DNA of 64,000 nucleotides. Origin: Hypericibacter adhaerens. Lineage in GTDB: Bacteria; Pseudomonadota; Alphaproteobacteria; Dongiales; Dongiaceae. Location: the NCBI RefSeq assembly GCF_008728835.1, contig NZ_CP042582.1, positions 5,749,001 to 5,813,000 on the forward strand, given 5' to 3'. Both the position numbers and the translations under genes were made by a program. The notes below the pieces were generated by a model that made no database searches, was not told the origin of the DNA, and was given only the letters and a program-made list of their open reading frames with translations. Of the stretch, positions 44,770 through 53,390 are shown in pieces. Each line of letters starts with the position of its first letter. Position 1 is the stretch's first letter.

Positions 44770-47208
44770 TCAGCTCTTCAAACGTTCCATCTTCGGATCA
44801 TAGAGCGCCCCCTCATGGCGTGTCGCCCGATAACGATCGCCATAGGCCTCGATCTCATAGACGCCGTCGGTCCCGAGCGGCGCGATGTCCTCGTTCGCCA
44901 GATAGGCATAGAGGATCGACCTGCCGACCGTGTGGCCGAAATTGGCGCTGGTGGCGGTGGCGACCGGCTTGCCGTCCTTGAGCACGCATTCGCCGCCGAT
45001 CACGGCCAGATCGAGCTCGCGGCGCTGATCGAGGGTGAAGCTGCAGAGCCGGCGCTTGGGGCCATCGGCCTTGGCGCGGGCCAGCGCCTCGCGGCCGATG
45101 AAATCGGGCTTCTTCAGCGCGACGCGGAATCCGAGCCCCGCCTCGAAGGGGTTGTAGTCGGGCGTGATGTCCGAGGACCAGTAGAGATAGCCCTTCTCCA
45201 TCCGCAGCGTGTCGATGGCACGGTAGCCGACATCGGCGATGCCGAATTCCTCGCCCGCTTCCCACAAGGTCTCATAGAGATGCTGGGCATATTCGGTCGG
45301 CAGATGCAGCTCCCAGCCGAGCTCGCCGACATAGCCGATGCGCGCCGCCAGCACGGGGGCGGCGCCCACCGCGATCTCGCGGGCGGTGGCGAAGGGGAAG
45401 GCCGCGTTGGAGACATCGGCCTCGGCCACCTTCTCCAGCACGCGGCGTGCCTGCGGTCCGCACAGATTGATGGTGGCGCGGCCCGAGGTCATGTCCACCA
45501 GATGGACCGAACCGTCGCGCGGCAGGTGGCTGCGGATCCAGTGGAAATCGTGGGTGGCGAAGGCGCTGCCGGTGACGAAATAGAAGCGGTTCTCCTCCAG
45601 CCGGATGAAGGTGACATCGGCCTCGATGCCGCCGCGCTCGTTGCAGAGCTGGGTATAGATCACGCTGCCCAGGGGCTTGTCCATGTCGGCGGCGCAAAGG
45701 CGCTGGAGGGCGGCCAGCGTGCCCGGTCCCAGGATCTCGGCCTTGGAAAAGGAGGTTTGGTCGATCAGCGCCACGCGCTCGCGCACCGCCCGATGCTCGG
45801 CGCCGACGGCATCGAACCAGTTGGCGCGGCCGAAGGAAGGCCGGTCCTCGGCCTCCATGTCCGCCGGCGCGAACCAGTTCGGCCGCTCCCAGCCGCCGCG
45901 CGAGCCGAACACGGCGCGCTTGGCCTTGAGCGTGTCATAGAGCGGGCTGCGGCGGATGCCGCGTGCGGAATGATGCTCCTGCCTGGGATAGCCCAGCGCG
46001 TAATATTTGCCATAGAGGTCGATCGCGCGCGGGAAGCAGAAGGCCTTGGTGGCGTGGTGATAGCCGAAGCGGCGGATGTCGAGCGGCCAGAGATCGAGGC
46101 TGGGCCTGCCCTGCACGATCCATTCCGCCATCATGGCGCCGGCCCCGCCGCCGCCCGCGATGCCATAGGTGAACCCGGCCGCGACGAAGACATTGTCGAG
46201 CTCGGGCGCCTTGCCCATCACATATTCGCCGTCGGCGGAGAAGGGGATCGGGCCGTTGACGAGCTCGCGCGCGCCCACCGTCTCGACGATCGGCGTGCGC
46301 TTGAAGGCCGCCTGCGCCAGGCTCTCGAAGCGCTCGAAATTGCCGGGCAGGAGCTGCTGGCCGAAATCGGGCGGGATGCCGTTCTCGCCGAAGCCCGGCG
46401 TGCCTTCCTCCCAGCCGCCGATCACGATGCCGCGGACCTCGGGCTTGTAGTAGATGCGCAAATCCGGGTCGCGCAGCGTCGGCATGGTCTTGGGCAGGTC
46501 GGGGATCGGATCGGTGATGAGATATTGATGCTCGACCGCGATCGAGGGCACGCGCACGCCCATCGAGAGGCCCAGCTCGCGCGCCCACATGCCGCCGGCA
46601 TTGACGAGGATGTCGCAGGTGATGCGGCTGTCCGGGGTGAGAACAGCGGCCACACGGCCGTTCTTGACCTCGAAGCCCGTGACCTTCACGCCCTGCCGGA
46701 TCTTGGCGCCCTTCATGCGGGCACCCTTGGCGAGCGCCTGGGTCAGGCTCGCCGGATCGGCATAGCCGTCGCTCGGCAGATAGGCCGCCGCCAGCACGCC
46801 CTCGGTCGAGAGGATGGGACAGAGCTCCTGCGCTTCCTGAGCCGAGAGCAGATGCATCTCGAGGCCGAAGCTCTTGGCCATGGTGAGCGCGCGCTTGATC
46901 TCGATGAGCCGGCCGGGCGAGGAGGCGAGGCGCAGGCTGCCGACCCGCTTCCAGTCGGTCGCCTGGCCGGTCTCGGCCTCGAGCGTGTCGTAGAGTGCCA
47001 CGCTCCGCTGCAGCATGCGCGTCAGGTTGCGCGAGGCGCGCAGCTGCCCGACCAGGCCCGCCGCATGCCAGGTCGCGCCATGGGTGAGCCCGCTCTTCTC
47101 CAGGAGCAACACGTCGGTCTTGCCCATCCGCGTCAGGTGATAGGCGATCGAGCAGCCGATGATGCCGCCGCCGACAATGACGATTTCCGCATGCTCCGTG
47201 GCGGCCAT
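44770..47208 (-). CDS. dimethylglycine/sarcosine dehydrogenase-like flavoprotein with GcvT domain
   Basis: This 812-residue protein has an N-terminal DAO-type FAD domain (IVIVGGGIIGCSIAYHL, residues 9-25; SGLTHGATWHAAGLVGQL with the His that carries covalent FAD in this family) and a C-terminal aminomethyltransferase (GcvT) half. That half has SFSKAEILGPGTLAALQRL, YVGELGWELHLP and the barrel domain ending VGRSILYAYL. Such enzymes demethylate dimethylglycine, sarcosine or related N-methyl compounds and pass the one-carbon unit to tetrahydrofolate. The ATG at 47208 has AGGGA upstream. A terminator-like hairpin lies only 18 bases before it. It shares a strand with the polyamine-type transporter genes. 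Confidence 0.92.
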   Translation of the reverse strand: MAATEHAEIVIVGGGIIGCSIAYHLTRMGKTDVLLLEKSGLTHGATWHAAGLVGQLRASRNLTRMLQRSVALYDTLEAETGQATDWKRVGSLRLASSPGRLIEIKRALTMAKSFGLEMHLLSAQEAQELCPILSTEGVLAAAYLPSDGYADPASLTQALAKGARMKGAKIRQGVKVTGFEVKNGRVAAVLTPDSRITCDILVNAGGMWARELGLSMGVRVPSIAVEHQYLITDPIPDLPKTMPTLRDPDLRIYYKPEVRGIVIGGWEEGTPGFGENGIPPDFGQQLLPGNFERFESLAQAAFKRTPIVETVGARELVNGPIPFSADGEYVMGKAPELDNVFVAAGFTYGIAGGGGAGAMMAEWIVQGRPSLDLWPLDIRRFGYHHATKAFCFPRAIDLYGKYYALGYPRQEHHSARGIRRSPLYDTLKAKRAVFGSRGGWERPNWFAPADMEAEDRPSFGRANWFDAVGAEHRAVRERVALIDQTSFSKAEILGPGTLAALQRLCAADMDKPLGSVIYTQLCNERGGIEADVTFIRLEENRFYFVTGSAFATHDFHWIRSHLPRDGSVHLVDMTSGRATINLCGPQARRVLEKVAEADVSNAAFPFATAREIAVGAAPVLAARIGYVGELGWELHLPTEYAQHLYETLWEAGEEFGIADVGYRAIDTLRMEKGYLYWSSDITPDYNPFEAGLGFRVALKKPDFIGREALARAKADGPKRRLCSFTLDQRRELDLAVIGGECVLKDGKPVATATSANFGHTVGRSILYAYLANEDIAPLGTDGVYEIEAYGDRYRATRHEGALYDPKMERLKS

Positions 47209-47226
47209 GGTTCCCTATCGCTCCGT

Positions 47227-47261
47227 CAAGAAAAACGGCCGCCCCCATGCCGAGGCGGCCG
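47227..47261 (-). terminator. intrinsic terminator or attenuator just before the DMGDH-like gene
   Basis: On the minus strand an 8-bp perfect stem (CGGCCGCC, 47261-47254, with GGCGGCCG, 47243-47236) and 10-base loop are followed immediately by TTTTTCTT (47235-47228). This is a canonical Rho-independent terminator for leftward transcription. It ends 18 bases before the DMGDH-like ATG, leaving no room for a promoter between them, so either readthrough is regulated or the gene depends on partial readthrough. Confidence 0.75.
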
Positions 47262-47353
47262 CGCCTTAAGCGGTTCTACTCAAGCGGATTGCCGGGCGCC
47301 GTTCAAGCCGTCGCTCATTGGAAAGACATCGCCCTTGCCCGCGATCTCGCTCT

Positions 47354-47490
47354 CATCCCCTCCCCCCTCGCGGGGGAGGGCGAGGGAGGGGGCTGACTCG
47401 GCCTGAGAAGCAGGGATGTACCGCTCATGCACGGTGTCTCCCATCGAGACTTCCCCCTCCCTGACCCTCCCCCGCGAGGGGGGAGGGGAT
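47354..47490. repeat. inverted pair of CCCTCCCC-rich intergenic repeats (copy 1)
   Basis: Arm 1 (47354-47392) and arm 2 (47453-47490) are near-perfect reverse complements of about 38 bases, 60 bases apart. Each arm is itself hairpin-forming (cccctcgcgggggag). The same element occurs at 49726-49829. Located between the GST stop and DMGDH start, it would form a very stable RNA stem. It is typical of REP-like dispersed repeats of GC-rich proteobacteria. Confidence 0.85.
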
Positions 47491-47497
47491 AAGGTGT

Positions 47498-48130
47498 TCA
47501 AGCCGCCAGGCCGTTCGCCGGCAGGATGCGCTGCACGGCCGGCCTGGCCCGCACCAGCTCGGCACAGCGCTTCACGTTCTTGAAGCGGCCATAGAGGTCG
47601 GGCAGGGGCTCCTGCCAGCAGGACAGCATGAACAGGAAGGCATCGCAGGCGCTGTAGCGGTCGCCCAGCAGATAGGGGCCCTTTTCACCCAGCGCCTTGT
47701 CGATCCGGCCCCAGATCTGGGCGAGATCCTTCCGGGCCCGAGACTGCACGAGCGGGGCACCCTTGGGATCGTCGGTAAGCCGGTCCGGATAGTAGTAGGC
47801 CAGATAGGCCGGCTGCAGCGTGTTGGTGAGATGCGCCAGCCATTGGTAATAGAGGCCGCGCGCCGGCTCGGCGATCGAGGGCGCCAGCTTCGCCTCGGGG
47901 TGGCGGTCGGCCAGATAGAGGCAGATGGCGGCCGATTCGAACAGCGCCTGCTTGCCGTCGATCACCAGCGTGGGGATCTTGCCGTTGGGGTTGAGCTTCA
48001 GATAGTCGGCGGTCTGGTGCTGCTGCTGCGAGGTGTCGATGGTCTTGAGCTCATGCGGCGCAGCGATCTCCTCGAGCAGGATCTGGGGCGCCAGGGCCGC
48101 GCTGTTGGGGCCCCAGTAAAGCGTGTACAT
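47498..48130 (-). CDS. glutathione S-transferase family protein
   Basis: This 210-residue GST has the thioredoxin-fold N-terminus (LYWGPNSAALAPQILLEE), DYLKLNPNGKIPTLVIDG with the cis-Pro and LFESAAICLYLADRHPEAKL that binds the glutathione gamma-Glu. The helical C-terminal domain includes YLLGDRYSACDAFLFML with the N-capping Asp. The usual catalytic Ser/Cys/Tyr position is Ser11 or nearby. The stop lies 8 bases from the repeat pair. The gene follows the cysteine hydrolase after 24 bases in the same operon. Its substrate is unknown. Confidence 0.92.
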   Translation of the reverse strand: MYTLYWGPNSAALAPQILLEEIAAPHELKTIDTSQQQHQTADYLKLNPNGKIPTLVIDGKQALFESAAICLYLADRHPEAKLAPSIAEPARGLYYQWLAHLTNTLQPAYLAYYYPDRLTDDPKGAPLVQSRARKDLAQIWGRIDKALGEKGPYLLGDRYSACDAFLFMLSCWQEPLPDLYGRFKNVKRCAELVRARPAVQRILPANGLAA

Positions 48131-48154
48131 GGTGCGGTTCCTTGCCTCCCGGGT

Positions 48155-48745
48155 TCAAGCGGCCGCGAATTGCTTGAGGAACTCGCGCGTCGACATGACG
48201 CGCGCGAACCCGCCGCCGAGGAAATCGCCCACGGCGTCGCGAACCTGCTCCTGGTCCCTCTTCGCGGTGCCGGGCGTGCCGGTCGCGTCGAGGACGAAAT
48301 CGACGTAGTAGTCGAGATCATGCGCGTCACGCGCCGTCGTGTCGCAGCAGAAGTTGGTCATGAAGCCGGTGACGACCACGCGCGTCACGCCGAGCTTCTG
48401 CAGCTTCTCGTGCAGGCCGGTGCCGGCGAAGGAGGAATAGCGGCTCTTCACGATCTCGTTGGCCTTGGCCGGGACCGCGAGCTTTTCGTCATAGGCCACC
48501 GCGTCGGTCTTCTCCTTGAAGCTGAAATCCGAGGCGGGGCCGGCGAAATCGAACATGCGGCCGAGGTCCGAACCGTCGAGCTTATGGACATGGCGGATGA
48601 AGAAGACCGGCTGCTTCTTCTCGCGGAACTTCTCGATGAGCTGGTTGATCCGTTTGACGGTCTGGCCGGCGTTCTTGCAGTAGAGCTCGTTGCCCTTGAC
48701 CGTATAGATCCGCTGCACATCGACAACCAACAACGCGGTCGACAT
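48155..48745 (-). CDS. isochorismatase-like cysteine hydrolase
   Basis: This 196-residue protein has the catalytic triad of the isochorismatase-like hydrolases: Asp in LLVVDVQRIY (residue 9), Lys in ANEIVKSRYSSFAGTGL and Cys in VVVTGFMTNFCCDTTARDA, preceded by the non-proline cis bond segment VTGF. Family members hydrolyse N-carbamoylsarcosine, ureidoacrylate, nicotinamide or biuret. Beside a sarcosine/dimethylglycine dehydrogenase-like gene, an N-carbamoylsarcosine-type substrate is an attractive guess only. Start: ATG 48745 with GGAG six bases upstream (ATG 48751 also possible). Confidence 0.9.
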   Translation of the reverse strand: MSTALLVVDVQRIYTVKGNELYCKNAGQTVKRINQLIEKFREKKQPVFFIRHVHKLDGSDLGRMFDFAGPASDFSFKEKTDAVAYDEKLAVPAKANEIVKSRYSSFAGTGLHEKLQKLGVTRVVVTGFMTNFCCDTTARDAHDLDYYVDFVLDATGTPGTAKRDQEQVRDAVGDFLGGGFARVMSTREFLKQFAAA

Positions 48746-48860
48746 CGTCATCTCCGTTCCATGCCCAAAGTGAGTGTCCGCGAGACACCGCGGACGGCGA
48801 GTGAGGGTGCCGCCAAGGAACAGGTTCGACAAGCCACTTCTTGCACCGCCGGTTGGGGGA

Positions 48861-49691
48861 TCAGGCCGCCTTTGCCTTCGGTTTTTCGCCGCGCCGCAGC
48901 AAGAACTGCGCGCTGAAGAGCAGGATGAGCGAGACCGTCAGCACCACCGTTCCGATCGCGTTGATCTCGGGTGTGACGCCGCGGCGGATCGAGGCGAAGA
49001 TGTAGATCGGCAGCGTGGTCTTGGAGCCGGCGACCCAGAAGGCGACGACAAAATCGTCGAAGCTGAAGGTGAAGCTCAGAAGGAAGCCGGCGACCACCGC
49101 CGGCAGGATCAGGGGCAGGGTTACCTGACGGAAAGTGCCCCAGGGCGTGGCGTAGAGATCGGCCGAGGCTTCCATCAGGCTGCGGTCCATGCCGGCGATG
49201 CGCGCCCGCACGATCACGATCACCAGCGCGAGGGAGAACAGGGTATGGGCGGCGATGATCGAGCCGAAGCCCATTCCCAGCTGCGGCGCGGTCGCCGGAT
49301 CGCCGGGCCAGATCGTGGTCAGTATGTTGTTGACCAGGCCGAAGGTCGTCACCAGCGCGATCAGGGTCGAAATGCCGATGACGATGCCCGGCACCATGAT
49401 CGCGATATAGGTCATGGCATCGAAGAAGAGGCGGGCGGCACCCCGGACCCGCTGTATGGCCAGAGCCGCCATGGTGCCGAAGACCGTGGCGAGGCTGGCC
49501 GAGCTCGAGGCGACGATGAGGCTGTGGGTCACCGCCTCGATCACGAAACGATTGTTGGCGGCCTTGCCGTACCAGAGCGTCGAGAAGCCCTGGAAGTCCG
49601 AGGCATTGTTCCCGCTGTTGAAGCTGAACAGCACGATCAGCACGATCGGCGCATAGAGAAACAGATAGACGGCGATGCTATAGGCGCGCAT
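48861..49691 (-). CDS. polyamine-type ABC transporter permease (PotC-like)
   Basis: This 276-residue permease of the binding-protein-dependent family has six predicted spans, the N-terminal LYAPIVLIVLFSFNSG typical of PotC, and the EAA coupling loop MEASADLYATPWGTFRQVTLPLILP. It forms the membrane channel with the PotB-like protein. The C-terminus is Lys/Ala-rich. The gene is separated from the PotB-like gene by a 179-base spacer containing copy 2 of the inverted repeat. Confidence 0.92.
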   Translation of the reverse strand: MRAYSIAVYLFLYAPIVLIVLFSFNSGNNASDFQGFSTLWYGKAANNRFVIEAVTHSLIVASSSASLATVFGTMAALAIQRVRGAARLFFDAMTYIAIMVPGIVIGISTLIALVTTFGLVNNILTTIWPGDPATAPQLGMGFGSIIAAHTLFSLALVIVIVRARIAGMDRSLMEASADLYATPWGTFRQVTLPLILPAVVAGFLLSFTFSFDDFVVAFWVAGSKTTLPIYIFASIRRGVTPEINAIGTVVLTVSLILLFSAQFLLRRGEKPKAKAA

Positions 49692-49725
49692 GGCGATCTA
49701 TCGGAGAGGGCGGAGCGGTTGCCCA

Positions 49726-49829
49726 CCCCCCTCCCTCACCCTCCCCCACAAGGGGGGAGGGGATAAGAACGCGGGCGGCGCCGACAAAATCATCCCCTCC
49801 CCCCTTGTGGGGGAGGGCAGGGAGGGGGG
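49726..49829. repeat. inverted pair of CCCTCCCC-rich intergenic repeats (copy 2)
   Basis: Arms 49726-49763 and 49792-49829 are reverse complements over about 38 bases with a 28-base spacer. Each contains a smaller hairpin (ctcccccacaaggggggag). Sequence and arrangement match copy 1 at 47354-47490 with a few substitutions. It lies within the transporter operon between the PotB-like stop and PotC-like start, where a strong stem could stabilise or attenuate mRNA. Confidence 0.85.
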
Positions 49830-49870
49830 AGCCGCGTCCCCGCTGTCGGACATCAACCTCATCCCAGCCG

Positions 49871-50752
49871 CTACAGCAGCGATACGTCGCGGCCGGCGCC
49901 GTAGCGGCGGGTCACGCGCAGATAGATGGTGACGGTGGCCAGCATGATGACGACCAAGCCCATGGCGACGGCCGAGCCGAACGGCCAGTTGCGCGACTGC
50001 AGGAAAAGATCGACCAGCGCGTTGCCGATGAAGAACACCTTGCCGCCGCCGAGGAGCTGCGGGATCAGGTACTCGCCCATCAGCAGGATGAAGACCAGCA
50101 TGCAGCCGGTGATGACGCCGGGCGCGGAGAGCGGCAGCGTGACCTGCAGGAAGCTGCGCCAGGGATTGGAGCCCAGATCGGCCGCGGCCTCGATCAGCCG
50201 CTTGTCCAGCCGCTCGAGGCTCACGAAGATCGGGAACACCATCAGCGGCAGATAGCCATAGACCATGCCGATCAGGACCGAGAGCGGCGTGTTGATGAGC
50301 CGGACCTCGCCCAATCCCAGCCACTCGATGACTGCCGGCAGGCCGCGCCCGCCCAGGATGAACATCCAGGCATAGGTGCGGATCAGGAAGCTGGTCCAGA
50401 AGGGGACGATGACGAGGATCAGCAGGAAGAGCCGCATCCGCGGGCTCGCCTTGATCGCGAGATAGTAGGCGAGCGGATAGGCCGCGAGCAGGCAGACGAT
50501 GGTGCCGACCGGCGCCAGGATCAGCGTGTTGCGGAAGGCGGCGGCGCGCGCCGGCAGATTGAGGTAGTTGGCGATGGTGAAGGCCGCCTGATAGCCGCCG
50601 GCGGCGGCCCGTTCGCCGAAACTGAACACGACGACGATCGCGAGCGGGACCACCAGCAGCGCCAGATACCAGAATGCGCTGGGCGCCAGCAGCAGCACCG
50701 TGATCCAACGGGTGCGCCTTTCGGCCTGATCGCTCTGGGTCGCTGTCGCCAT
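49871..50752 (-). CDS. polyamine-type ABC transporter permease (PotB-like)
   Basis: This 293-residue permease has a hydrophilic N-terminus, six spans (first: VLLLAPSAFWYLALLVVPLA), FWTSFLIRTYAWMFIL, and the EAA loop IEAAADLGSNPWRSFLQVTLPLSAPGV. It is the partner of the PotC-like subunit. PotB/PotC-type permeases carry spermidine, putrescine and also other cations such as betaines or opines, so the solute is open. Confidence 0.92.
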   Translation of the reverse strand: MATATQSDQAERRTRWITVLLLAPSAFWYLALLVVPLAIVVVFSFGERAAAGGYQAAFTIANYLNLPARAAAFRNTLILAPVGTIVCLLAAYPLAYYLAIKASPRMRLFLLILVIVPFWTSFLIRTYAWMFILGGRGLPAVIEWLGLGEVRLINTPLSVLIGMVYGYLPLMVFPIFVSLERLDKRLIEAAADLGSNPWRSFLQVTLPLSAPGVITGCMLVFILLMGEYLIPQLLGGGKVFFIGNALVDLFLQSRNWPFGSAVAMGLVVIMLATVTIYLRVTRRYGAGRDVSLL

Positions 50753-50779
50753 GAATTCCGATACGGAAAGAGAGAAACC

Positions 50780-50842
50780 CCCTCGCCCGTTCCCTCTCCC
50801 CGAGGAAGGGGAGAAGGTTCCGCGTCAGCGGCCGGGCGAGGG
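50780..50842. repeat. nested hairpin repeat between binding-protein and PotB-like genes
   Basis: CCCTCGCCCG (50780-50789) pairs perfectly with CGGGCGAGGG (50833-50842), enclosing a second stem CTCCCC (50796-50801) with GGGGAG (50808-50813). It is related in composition to, but distinct from, the repeat pairs at 47354 and 49726. Its position 16 bases after the binding-protein stop suggests 3' mRNA stabilisation or partial termination, often seen after binding-protein genes. Confidence 0.7.
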
Positions 50843-50858
50843 AGGCGCGGTCAGGAAC

Positions 50859-51995
50859 TCAGGCCGACTTGAAGCGCGCCATGATCTCGGCGCGGGCCGG
50901 GTTGGTCAGCGTCGCCGCCGCGCCGAACTCGAGCGGGGCCAGGAGCTCGGCCGCCGGATACATGATCGGATCCTCGAGCAGCTCCTTGGGCAGGAGCTTG
51001 TTGGTGCGGGAGTCTGCCGACGGATAGCCGTGGGCCTGCACTTCCTTGGCGTTGACCTCGGGCGTCAGCAGGAAGTTGGCGAGCGCATAGCCGGCGGCGC
51101 GATGCGGCGCGCCCTTGGGCACGGCATAGAAGTCGGACCAGATCTCGCCGCCTTCCTTGCCGATCACGTATTCGATCTCGGGCATGTCGCGATGCATCTG
51201 CTTGCCGTCGCCGGTCCAGCAGACCGTGAGCCAGGCATCGCCGTTACGCATCGAGGGCTGGTAGTCCGAGTTGATCGCGAAGAGATGGGGCTTGGCCGCC
51301 AGGAGCAGCTTCTCGGCATCGCCCAACTCCTTCGGATCGATCGAGTTGAAGGAGTAGCCGTAATATTTGAGGGCGTTGCCGATGGTGGTGAGCTGGTAGT
51401 CATGCACCATGGCGCGGCCGGTATATTTGCCCATCGCCAGGTCCCAGAAATCCTTCCAGGAGGTCATCTTCTCGGTGATCTTCTTGGTGTTGACCGCATA
51501 GCCCGTGGTGCCCCAGTCCTTGGAGACCGCGTAGGTCTTGCCGTCGATCGTGCCGGCCTCGACGAAGCGCTGCTCCATCGCCGCGGGGTCGTAGGCCGGC
51601 AGCAGCGAGAGATCGAGCGGCTCGATCAGGTCGAGCTCCTTGTAGGTCGAGATCGTGTAGTTGGTCGGCACGAACAGGTCCCAGCCGGTGCCGCCGGCCT
51701 GGAGCTTCGCCAGCATCTCCTCGTTCGAGCCGAACACGTTCACCTCGACGGCGACGCCGGTCTTGGCGGTGAAATCCTCGAAGTTCTTCGGGTCGTGATA
51801 GTTGGGCCAGGTGGTCAGCGACACCCGGTCGCCGAGATCGCCGGCATAGGCCGCGCGCGGCATCACCAGTTCCGGCATGGCCTTGGCCAGCACGGCCGTC
51901 GCCACGCCCAGCCCCGTCACGCCCAGGAACTGCCGGCGCGAGATCGAGCCCTTCTGCCAGCGGCGCAGGTGATAAGTGAATTCCTTCCGATCCAT
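50859..51995 (-). CDS. polyamine-type ABC transporter substrate-binding protein (PotD/PotF-like, Tat signal)
   Basis: This 378-residue receptor carries a Tat signal (SISRRQFLGVTGLG, residues 17-30) with cleavage near AAYAGDLG. The mature protein starts VSLTTWPNYHDPKNFEDFTA, the PotD-type opening, and has DLFVPTNYTISTYKELDLIEPLD, KTYAVSKDWGTTGYAVN and WSDFYAVPKGAPH. The Tyr/Trp-rich ligand residues of PotD are partly replaced, so the ligand may not be a simple polyamine. The gene follows the PotA-like ATPase after 133 bases. Confidence 0.92.
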   Translation of the reverse strand: MDRKEFTYHLRRWQKGSISRRQFLGVTGLGVATAVLAKAMPELVMPRAAYAGDLGDRVSLTTWPNYHDPKNFEDFTAKTGVAVEVNVFGSNEEMLAKLQAGGTGWDLFVPTNYTISTYKELDLIEPLDLSLLPAYDPAAMEQRFVEAGTIDGKTYAVSKDWGTTGYAVNTKKITEKMTSWKDFWDLAMGKYTGRAMVHDYQLTTIGNALKYYGYSFNSIDPKELGDAEKLLLAAKPHLFAINSDYQPSMRNGDAWLTVCWTGDGKQMHRDMPEIEYVIGKEGGEIWSDFYAVPKGAPHRAAGYALANFLLTPEVNAKEVQAHGYPSADSRTNKLLPKELLEDPIMYPAAELLAPLEFGAAATLTNPARAEIMARFKSA

Positions 51996-52128
51996 GGTCG
52001 TCTCCTCTCCTGTCGGTTTGTCCGTCGTCTTTCCCGGCGACGGTTCGTCTTACGAGCGACGGTAGAACCCCATCTTTTCGGCCGGTGGCGCCGTCGTGTT
52101 CCGCTGCACCGGCTGAAAACCCTCCGAT

Positions 52129-53292
52129 CTAGGCGTCGACCAGCGCCAGCGCGCCCTGGCGCCGCCAGCCGAGTCCCACCCGGCTGCCGGGCGCGAAGGC
52201 GCCGGAGCCGGCGCGCGAGGCCTTGGGGGCCCGCACCAGCACGGTGCCGAGCTCGGCCGTCTCGATGCTGAACTCGGTCTGGTCGCCCAGATAGATCCGG
52301 TTATGGACCCGGCCGGTGAAGCGGTAGTCGAGGCCGCGGCCGCCCTGGGCATCGCCCTCGTCCCAGAGCTCCACGATCTCGGGGCGCACGGCGATGACGG
52401 CGCGCGCCTGGCCGGCCAGCGGCTCGCCCTTGCGCGAGAGCGGGGCGGCGAGCGTCACGTCGCGGTCGGTCTTGAGCGCGGCGCCCCCGGAATCCTGCTG
52501 CAGCAGCCGGCCGGCGAAGAAATTCGATTCGCCGACGAAATCGGCGACATAGCGATTGACCGGCGCGTCATAGAGCTCGCTGGGCGGGCCCATCTGGACG
52601 ATGCGCCCGTCGCGCATGATGCCGATCGTATCGCTCATAGAGAGCGCCTCCTCCTGGTCGTGGGTGACCAGGATGAAGGTGATGCCGACCTCGCGCTGCA
52701 GGTTCTGCAGCTCGATCTGCATGTCCCGCCGCAGCTTGCGGTCGAGGGCGGCCAGGGGCTCGTCCAGCAGCAGCACGGTCGGGCGGTTGATGAGCGCGCG
52801 CGCCAGCGCCACGCGCTGCTGCTGCCCGCCGGAGAGCTCCCAGATGCGCCGCTTGCCCATGCCGGGCAGGCGCACCAGCTCCAGCGCCTCGCCGACCCGC
52901 CGCTCGATCTCGGCCCGGGCCGGCTGCGGCCGGCGCTGCCGAAGCCCGTAGGCGATGTTGGCGAAGACGTCGAGATGCGGGAACAGGGCGTAATGCTGGA
53001 ACACCATGTTCACCGGGCGCTGGTAGGCCGGCACGCCCACGACCGAGCTGCCGCCGATCTCGATGGCGCCCTCGGTCGGCTGCTCGAAGCCCGCGATCAG
53101 GCGCAGCGTCGTGGTCTTGCCGCAGCCGGAGGGCCCGAGGAAGGAATGGAAGGCGCCGCGCGGAATCTCGAAGGAGACATGATCGACCGCGACGACGGCG
53201 GCGAAGCGTTTGGACACGCCGCGAAATCGCACATCCGGCTCGCCCGGGGCCGGTCGCGGTTCGGTTGCGGTGCTGATGGTGGCAATCGCCAA
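52129..53292 (-). CDS. polyamine-type ABC transporter ATP-binding protein (PotA-like)
   Basis: This 387-residue ATPase has Walker A GPSGCGKTT (about residue 54), signature ELSGGQQQRVALARAL, Walker B TVLLLDEPLAALD and switch His VTHDQEEALSMSD, then a C-terminal TOBE domain. It starts with TTG 53292, with GGGAAG about five bases upstream. It is the first gene of the leftward operon potA-like, binding protein, potB-like, potC-like, hydrolase, GST. It is divergent from the LuxR-type regulator at 53430, which probably controls it. Confidence 0.92.
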   Translation of the reverse strand: MAIATISTATEPRPAPGEPDVRFRGVSKRFAAVVAVDHVSFEIPRGAFHSFLGPSGCGKTTTLRLIAGFEQPTEGAIEIGGSSVVGVPAYQRPVNMVFQHYALFPHLDVFANIAYGLRQRRPQPARAEIERRVGEALELVRLPGMGKRRIWELSGGQQQRVALARALINRPTVLLLDEPLAALDRKLRRDMQIELQNLQREVGITFILVTHDQEEALSMSDTIGIMRDGRIVQMGPPSELYDAPVNRYVADFVGESNFFAGRLLQQDSGGAALKTDRDVTLAAPLSRKGEPLAGQARAVIAVRPEIVELWDEGDAQGGRGLDYRFTGRVHNRIYLGDQTEFSIETAELGTVLVRAPKASRAGSGAFAPGSRVGLGWRRQGALALVDA

Positions 53293-53352
53293 CGGCGCTT
53301 CCCAGTCCCAGACGGCTTCGAGGTGAGCCTATCCCTTTGTTTTGCCATGAGG

Positions 53353-53380
53353 TTGCGACATCTACCCCGTTCTGTATATA
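53353..53380 (+). promoter_or_regulatory. predicted sigma-70-type promoter of the LuxR-type gene
   Basis: TTGCGA (53353-53358) and TATATA (53375-53380), spaced by 16 bases, form a good promoter reading right, with a predicted start near 53387 and a leader of about 43 bases. It is the AT-richest segment of the divergent spacer 53293-53429. Confidence 0.55.
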
Positions 53381-53390
53381 CCTCCATGGT

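Noticed and set aside
47280-47501. A 73-codon minus-strand frame between the GST and DMGDH-like genes
   Set aside because: It reads mainly through the inverted repeats and shows no protein-like features apart from a short tail; treated as intergenic.
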